64,000 nucleotides of DNA, from the NCBI GenBank assembly GCA_026645575.1, contig JAPKMW010000064.1, positions 1 through 64,000 of the forward strand. The letters are read 5' to 3'. The notes beneath the pieces are model-generated. The model had not been told where the DNA came from and searched no databases. It worked only from the letters and a program-made list of their open reading frames with translations. Below are positions 59,717-64,000 of the stretch, piece by piece (the first letter of the stretch is position 1; the number at the start of each line of letters is the position of its first letter). A program made the position numbers and the translations under genes. This DNA is from Caldilineaceae bacterium. Its GTDB lineage: Bacteria > Chloroflexota > Anaerolineae > Caldilineales > Caldilineaceae.

Positions 59717-60646
59717 TCAAAGGACTCTTTTACAGACCCCAATCGGCAACAGCGCGCCGGGCGTCACACCAAAGGCATTCTTGATATGCCGCGTCAGATG
59801 ACTCTGGCTGGCAAAACCCACCGCCTGCGCCACCTCGCTAATCGAGTGTTTCCCATCAACGAGTAGGGTTTTGGCCTGTTCCACCCGACAGTGCAGTACA
59901 TATTGATAGGGCGGTAGCCCGGTCGCTTCTTTGAACTTGCGGGCAAAGTGATAGGGGCTGAGATGCACCGACGCGGCCAGCGCCTCCAGGGTAATCTCTT
60001 CGCTCAAGTGTGCATGAACATAGTCGCGCACGCGCTGTAAGGCTGTCGGTGACAGTTTGCCATTGACCGGCGTTGGTCTTTGGGCAAAGACGGCATGGTT
60101 GCGCAACAGGTGAATCGCCAGCGTGCGAAAGAGACTTTCCAGGTAGAGCGCGCCCAACAGCCCACCGGTCTGCAATTCGCTCAAAATGGCCCGACCAATG
60201 GCATGAACCAGCGGATCGGCATGACCGATGCGTGGCATGAATTCCAGGCAAGTGGGAGCATAGTCAGCATCTTGCAATGCGGTCTTCCTAGTCAATGCCG
60301 GCGGCAGGCTCAGGATCAGCGCCTCTGTCGGGCCGTCAACATCGCATGTATGCGGTTCACCACGAGGAACGAGGATTAAATCACCAGATGAAATCTTTGT
60401 ATGAACCCAGCGCTCTAATTTCATAGATAACCGTTGCAGCGGTCGTAGTTGGATTAACAAGAGATCTTCTTCAAAGGCTGGTATTGCAAAAGGGTCATGC
60501 GGCGTAGCCTCCTGCCTACCGCCACAAGCCATAACACCTTCCGGCAACCGGGGCGCTGGGGGATGCAATGGCACCGCCCTTGGGCCGAAAGCATAGGGAT
60601 CAATCTCCGCAAAGGAACACACACTAGGGACAGGGGAAGGGGTCAT
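59717..60646 (-). CDS. AraC-family transcriptional regulator, copy 3
   Basis: A 309-residue regulator. Sensor part is closer to copy 1 (LQRLSMKLERWVHTKISSGD), while the DNA-binding part is closer to copy 2 (LSPYHFARKFKEATGLPPYQ; AVGFASQSHLTRHIKNAFG), as if recombination had mixed the copies. ATG 60646 has AAAGGAG upstream, inside a leader shared with copy 2. It is followed by BTAD regulator 2, probably in one transcript from SARP-type site 4. Confidence 0.9.
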   Translation of the reverse strand: MTPSPVPSVCSFAEIDPYAFGPRAVPLHPPAPRLPEGVMACGGRQEATPHDPFAIPAFEEDLLLIQLRPLQRLSMKLERWVHTKISSGDLILVPRGEPHTCDVDGPTEALILSLPPALTRKTALQDADYAPTCLEFMPRIGHADPLVHAIGRAILSELQTGGLLGALYLESLFRTLAIHLLRNHAVFAQRPTPVNGKLSPTALQRVRDYVHAHLSEEITLEALAASVHLSPYHFARKFKEATGLPPYQYVLHCRVEQAKTLLVDGKHSISEVAQAVGFASQSHLTRHIKNAFGVTPGALLPIGVCKRVL

Positions 60647-60671
60647 TGCGTCTCCTTTCTCTACAGTCAGG

Positions 60672-60710
60672 CGTCCCCTTCGGCTCTGCTCAGGGCAAGC
60701 TCTACGGGAC
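60672..60710. repeat. TGTCCCC...GGGACA repeat, copy 2
   Basis: cgtccccttcggctctgctc to ctctacgggac, with inverted ends gtccc/gggac. Matches the element at 50302-50340. It lies in the leader of AraC copy 3, between the SARP-type site and the gene. Confidence 0.55.
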
Positions 60711-60769
60711 GGGCTTTGTCGTGAGTATTTTGTATACTGAAAAACAACGTTTGTCAACCCTTCCGGTAT

Positions 60770-60800
60770 AGGTTACGATAGAATCGTCCTCTCAACGTCC
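60770..60800 (-). promoter_or_regulatory. SARP-type site 4 (GGACGTT/GGACGAT direct repeats)
   Basis: Minus-strand GGACGTT at 60800-60794 and GGACGAT at 60789-60783, then 7 nt, then TAACCT (60775-60770). The start codon of AraC copy 3 is about 125 nt downstream. Same 31-bp geometry as the other three sites. Confidence 0.68.
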
Positions 60801-61173
60801 TTTCACCGGTGTGACGACAGGGAGGCGCAGACCGGCGTCCTCCCAAGCTGACGGCTCGTTCATGTTACCACTGCCTGGCGCAAGGTGCAACGGCTGGCCC
60901 AGGAACAGACGAATTTTGCCGCTCTGTTTGGGGTTATGACCAATATGCCAACCGAATGACCGCCACAATAGCGAAAGCCGGCTCGAAGGTGATCCCGCTG
61001 GCGCACCCCAATTGTGTAAAGCCTCACTTCGCTTCCTGTCTAAACCCAGGTAAGGTATAGTGGAATCAATGCGGCTAGCTTCCATTGGCCGGGGATTCGC
61101 TTGATTGTAGTCGATCTGGCAGCGCTGCCGTCACTGCCCCGTGTGTAGGGTGGCGCTGGAAAGAAGAAACGCT
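60801..61173. other. Intergenic stretch without a supported gene
   Basis: The 373 bp between SARP-type site 4 and the M50 protease gene hold only short open frames on both strands, with no recognisable similarity. A plus-strand frame ending near 60960 (WRKVQRLAQEQTNFAALFG) could be a gene remnant, but I cannot place it. No clear promoter for the protease was found. Confidence 0.4.
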
Positions 61174-62286
61174 ATGCGTGCATCGCTGAACTTTGGTCGA
61201 ATCCTGGGCATTCCGATTGGCGCTCATTCGAGTTGGTTGATTATTTTTTTCCTCGTCACCTGGTCGTTGGCCGTCGGCTATTTTCCCACCGAATACCCTG
61301 GCTGGAGTACGGTTACTTACTGGCTGGTGGGGTTGACAACCAGCTTGCTCTTCTTTGGCTCGGTCGTGGCTCATGAGTTGGGTCATGCCGCCGTAGCGCT
61401 GCGCGAGGGAGTGCCGGTGCGCAGTATCACCCTCTTTGTCTTTGGCGGCGTGGCGCAGATTGGGCGCGAGCCGCCCACTGCCGGCGCCGAATTTCGCATT
61501 GCCGCCGCGGGACCGCTGGTGAGTCTGCTGTTGGGGTTGGGCTTAACCGGTGTGGGCAACCTGGCCGAAGAAACCGTGTGGGGCGCCATTGCCCTTTACC
61601 TGGGGCGGATCAACTTGTTGCTCTTTGGCTTTAACCTGATCCCCGGCTTTCCGCTCGATGGCGGGCGCATGTTACGGGCCGGGCTTTGGGCCTATGGCCG
61701 CGACTTTCGCAACGCCACCCGCATCGCCGCCCGTGTCGGTCAGGGCATTGCTTTCCTCTTTATCCTCTTTGGCGTCTTCCAGATGTTTGGCGGCCAGTTC
61801 TTCAACGGTCTCTGGATCGCCTTTATCGGCTGGTTCTTACAGAACGCGGCGTCCGAATCGTGGCAACAGGTGATGGTGCGCGACACCCTGCGCGATATTC
61901 CCGTCGCCCAGGTCATGCAGCAGGAGTGCGCCCAGATTCCGGCCAACATCACCCTGGAGGCATTGGTCAATGAACAGGTCTTGGGCCAGGGCAAACGCTG
62001 CTTCTTTGTCGCCGACGATGGGCGCATGGGTGGCGTTGTCACCCTGCACAACATTCGCACCGTCCCCCGCACCGAATGGTCAACCACCTTTGCCGGCGAA
62101 GCCATGACCCCCGCCACCAAGTCCCACAGCGTCACCCCCAGTGATGATCTGGCGAAGGTGCTGGAACGGATGGTAGCCGAAGATGTCAACCAGATGCCGG
62201 TGGTGGACAATCAACGGTTGGTGGGGACAGTGATGCGCGAGGATCTGCTGCGAGTGTTGCAAACGCGCGCTGAACTGGGGATTTGA
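61174..62286 (+). CDS. Site-2-protease family (M50) metalloprotease with CBS domains
   Basis: A 370-residue integral membrane protease. The zinc motif HELGH stands in SVVAHELGHAAVALREGVPV (about residues 68-87) and the second metal Asp in NLIPGFPLDGGRMLRAGLWA. About six membrane segments are followed by a cytoplasmic C-terminal pair of CBS domains (IPVAQVMQQECAQIPANIT; AVEDVNQ-type MVAEDVNQMPVVDN). It should cut membrane-spanning substrates, possibly under nucleotide control through CBS. ATG 61174 is chosen; the frame is open upstream to 61141 without similarity. Confidence 0.9.
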   Translation: MRASLNFGRILGIPIGAHSSWLIIFFLVTWSLAVGYFPTEYPGWSTVTYWLVGLTTSLLFFGSVVAHELGHAAVALREGVPVRSITLFVFGGVAQIGREPPTAGAEFRIAAAGPLVSLLLGLGLTGVGNLAEETVWGAIALYLGRINLLLFGFNLIPGFPLDGGRMLRAGLWAYGRDFRNATRIAARVGQGIAFLFILFGVFQMFGGQFFNGLWIAFIGWFLQNAASESWQQVMVRDTLRDIPVAQVMQQECAQIPANITLEALVNEQVLGQGKRCFFVADDGRMGGVVTLHNIRTVPRTEWSTTFAGEAMTPATKSHSVTPSDDLAKVLERMVAEDVNQMPVVDNQRLVGTVMREDLLRVLQTRAELGI

Positions 62287-62320
62287 ATTAGGAAAGCTTA
62301 TCGCCATCATACGTAGCTAG

Positions 62321-62358
62321 ACGGGGCGACGTTGCTGATCTAGGCAACGCCGCCCCGT
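62321..62358 (+). terminator. Terminator after the M50 protease gene
   Basis: acggggcgacgttgc (62321-62335) pairs with gcaacgccgccccgt (62344-62358) with one mismatch and an 8-nt loop, followed by ttgtgtt. It starts 35 bp after the stop. Confidence 0.65.
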
Positions 62359-62526
62359 TTGTGTTACACGCTTTGCAACATCGACAGTCGCCAATGGTAC
62401 AATGTTGACACTTGTGCTGCAACACAATCGCTTATAAAGTATGGCAACGTTATGAACGTAGCACAACATTGGTTTAGTATCCCTTTTCTCTTCTTGCTAT
62501 TTTGACTTCTTGCACAGGAGGCTACT

Positions 62527-63555
62527 GTGTTATCACGAATCCTGCTTGGGTTGATCGTAGTCATCCTCTACGGGACAGGTTGTATGATGGCCGTGAACAA
62601 GTCGGATGCGCAACTGCCTGTTGTATTTCAACCTGAAAGCCCCTTAGCTTCCTACGATTTTGGCGCCCTTATCCAAAATCAGTGGCGTGTCATTGCGATC
62701 ACAGCCAATGGCGTCACTAGAACGTTACCAGCGTTAGAACCGATTTTGATCACAGTCGATCCTTTTGGCTCTTTTGGTGTGAGCGTTGGTAACGGCAAAG
62801 GCATTGCTTATCAGACGATCAATGCCGGTTATGGCCACTACCAATTGGCGCCTGTACCCTTCATTCCGGTGGATTGTGGGGAGCCGTGGAACACCGAATA
62901 CGCACAACTCAAGGAAATCGTTAGTGCAACCACTGCTTATGAAATCCGTGGCACAGAATTGGTGTTAAGCGGCAACGATGTACAAATTCGGCTGGTTGCG
63001 GATAGTTCTCCTTTTTCGCCTCGACAGGATTCAACTTGTACAGAGATCGTAGCGGAAGAACCGAATCCAATGGTAACAATGTATGCTGAAACCCTTGGTA
63101 TCACCTACGCAGAAGCGCAGCGCCGCTTAGAATTGCAAGTAGAGATGAGTTCATTAGAGAGCAAAGTAATCGCCGGTGAGCCAACCTATGCCGGATCGTG
63201 GATGGAACACCAACCGGAGTTTGGCCTTGTGGTTGGCTTTGCCTCGCCTGATGGTGAAATCTTGATACAAAAATACCTTGTAGGGATTCCCTGGGCTGAT
63301 CTGGTGCGTGTGAAACAGATGCCTTATACGATTGATGAACTTAGGGCAATTGCTGATCAGGTTCACCAAGCGGCGTCGAAAACCAGCGTGCCGTTTGAAT
63401 CAGGGATCAATATTCCAGCAGCGAAGGTGACCTTTTATACACCCTACCCTGATGAATTACGCCGTCAGCTTGAAACGGATGAAAGTATTCAGCTATACCT
63501 TTCGACGATTGAATATGTGTATCAAGAAGCATTATCCGTTCCGGCAACAAAATAA
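62527..63555 (+). CDS. Putative lipoprotein with META-like region
   Basis: A 342-residue exported protein. The N-terminus is a hydrophobic signal with a possible but imperfect lipobox (ILYGTGCMM, Cys19). Residues about 45-160 resemble a META/HslJ-type domain (NQWRVIAITANGVTRTLPAL; VDCGEPWNTEYAQLKEIVSA; GTELVLSGNDVQIRLV) although the usual GCN motif is missing. The C-terminal half (PTYAGSWMEHQPEFGLVVGF) is not recognised. GTG start at 62527 is set by AGGAGG 5-6 nt upstream. Role unknown; envelope-associated. Confidence 0.7.
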   Translation: MLSRILLGLIVVILYGTGCMMAVNKSDAQLPVVFQPESPLASYDFGALIQNQWRVIAITANGVTRTLPALEPILITVDPFGSFGVSVGNGKGIAYQTINAGYGHYQLAPVPFIPVDCGEPWNTEYAQLKEIVSATTAYEIRGTELVLSGNDVQIRLVADSSPFSPRQDSTCTEIVAEEPNPMVTMYAETLGITYAEAQRRLELQVEMSSLESKVIAGEPTYAGSWMEHQPEFGLVVGFASPDGEILIQKYLVGIPWADLVRVKQMPYTIDELRAIADQVHQAASKTSVPFESGINIPAAKVTFYTPYPDELRRQLETDESIQLYLSTIEYVYQEALSVPATK

Positions 63556-63563
63556 AAGAGAGC

Positions 63564-64000
63564 TTAGTTTACCTGTACCTGCCCACAACTTGCCTGCTGC
63601 CCTGTTGCCTGTCCGGCACTATCCATTACCCCGATTATTACCGGATAGTCACGCACTGGTGTTACGGGGTTCAGGTTAATATCCACCTCATCACGCACAA
63701 TGTTCCCTACTTGCCAGGTGCTGGTCGGCCAGCGGCGGAGGGCTTCATTGTCGCGATAGAGGCGCACGCCCCACGCCCCCTCCGGCCCCACTACGTCGGC
63801 GGTGGCGGTGTAGTTGTCGGCAATTGACGCCGTCGCCCGCCACCAGAGGCGGACATGCACCCAGCCGCTGGGCGGGTGCATCTGTTCATCTTGCGCAGCG
63901 ACTTGGGGCGTCAACACTTCACAAGCCGCCAGTTCCAGCCCCGGAACCAGTTCAACTGCCGGATAAATCGCCGCATCGCTCAGTTTCGGCAGGGCGGTAA
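63564..64000 (-). CDS. C-terminal part of a larger protein, cut by the right edge
   Basis: The minus-strand frame is open from the window edge to the stop at 63564, about 144 codons. It is beta-rich: WVHVRLWWRATASIADNYTA, WGVRLYRDNEALRRWPTSTW, GNIVRDEVDINLNPVTPVRD and IIGVMDSAGQATGQQAS. Phrases such as YPTSxWxxGxVVRDE are typical of the extracytoplasmic C-terminal domain of large Chloroflexota membrane proteins (for example PMT/GT39-like), recalled, not searched. A start codon is not within the window. Convergent with the lipoprotein gene, 8 bp apart. Confidence 0.65.
   Translation of the reverse strand, partial: TALPKLSDAAIYPAVELVPGLELAACEVLTPQVAAQDEQMHPPSGWVHVRLWWRATASIADNYTATADVVGPEGAWGVRLYRDNEALRRWPTSTWQVGNIVRDEVDINLNPVTPVRDYPVIIGVMDSAGQATGQQASCGQVQVN

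Noticed and set aside
60792..61085. Minus-strand frame of 97 codons between AraC copy 3 and the M50 gene
   Set aside because: No recognisable domain or ribosome site, and it overlaps the SARP-type site; left as intergenic.

Overview
The window looks like a chromosomal segment of a Chloroflexota bacterium, probably of the Caldilinea/Anaerolineae type. This is an inference from gene content: F420-type luciferase-like (LLM) oxidoreductases, an Uma2-family nuclease, very large BTAD and cyclase regulators with STAND-ATPase and TPR regions, a PNPase with an Arg/Gly/Asp-rich tail, DUF917, and many palindromic repeats between genes. No rRNA, tRNA or CRISPR array was seen.

Layout. 0-9 kb: a transposase tail at the left edge, an amidase, a membrane-anchored dihaem cytochrome c, then a minus-strand operon of a peptide-type ABC importer (lipoprotein binding protein and two permeases, no ATPase in view) ending in a DUF917 protein, and a frameshifted Uma2 gene. 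9-18 kb: a three-domain kinase / M23-like / class III aminotransferase fusion, a DUF3307 membrane protein, and a convergent pair made of a Crp/Fnr-family regulator and a 1375-residue class III cyclase-ATPase-TPR protein. Both genes of the pair carry copies of the operator-like palindrome TGTCC-N6-GGACA. 18-28 kb: small conserved proteins, TauE-like exporter, AbiEii-like nucleotidyltransferase, KptA, a CnbZ-like deaminase, CutC, a VapBC pair, a sugar isomerase and RecD2. 28-31 kb: rpsO and pnp with clear terminators. 31-32 kb: a C39-like cysteine peptidase pair and a truncated BTAD gene.

32-61 kb is an accessory island, almost all on the minus strand. It holds LLM oxidoreductases, NmrA-like reductases, SnoaL-like proteins, alpha/beta hydrolases, RidA, DUF3237, DUF4188, Gfo/Idh/MocA, MFS and PanE-like genes. 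It also holds three AraC-family paralogues, two full-length BTAD-ATPase-TPR regulators and two copies of a small unknown protein, in two rearranged copies of one regulatory cassette. Seven promoter regions in the island carry direct repeats with an exact 11-bp period, the arrangement known for SARP/BTAD regulators. Four have the heptamer GGACGTT twice, followed after exactly 7 nt by a TANNNT -10-like hexamer. Three have TTGTAGACA-type repeats with similar geometry. Both BTAD genes lie downstream of GGACGTT promoters and directly upstream of TGTAGACA promoters, so the island reads as a self-wired regulon.

61-64 kb: an M50 site-2-type protease with CBS domains, a lipoprotein with a META-like region, and the 3' end of a gene cut by the right edge.

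Palindromic elements fill most gaps between genes. Two have entered coding sequences without breaking the frame (the aminotransferase fusion and recD2). Several are built from tandem 7- or 8-bp units.
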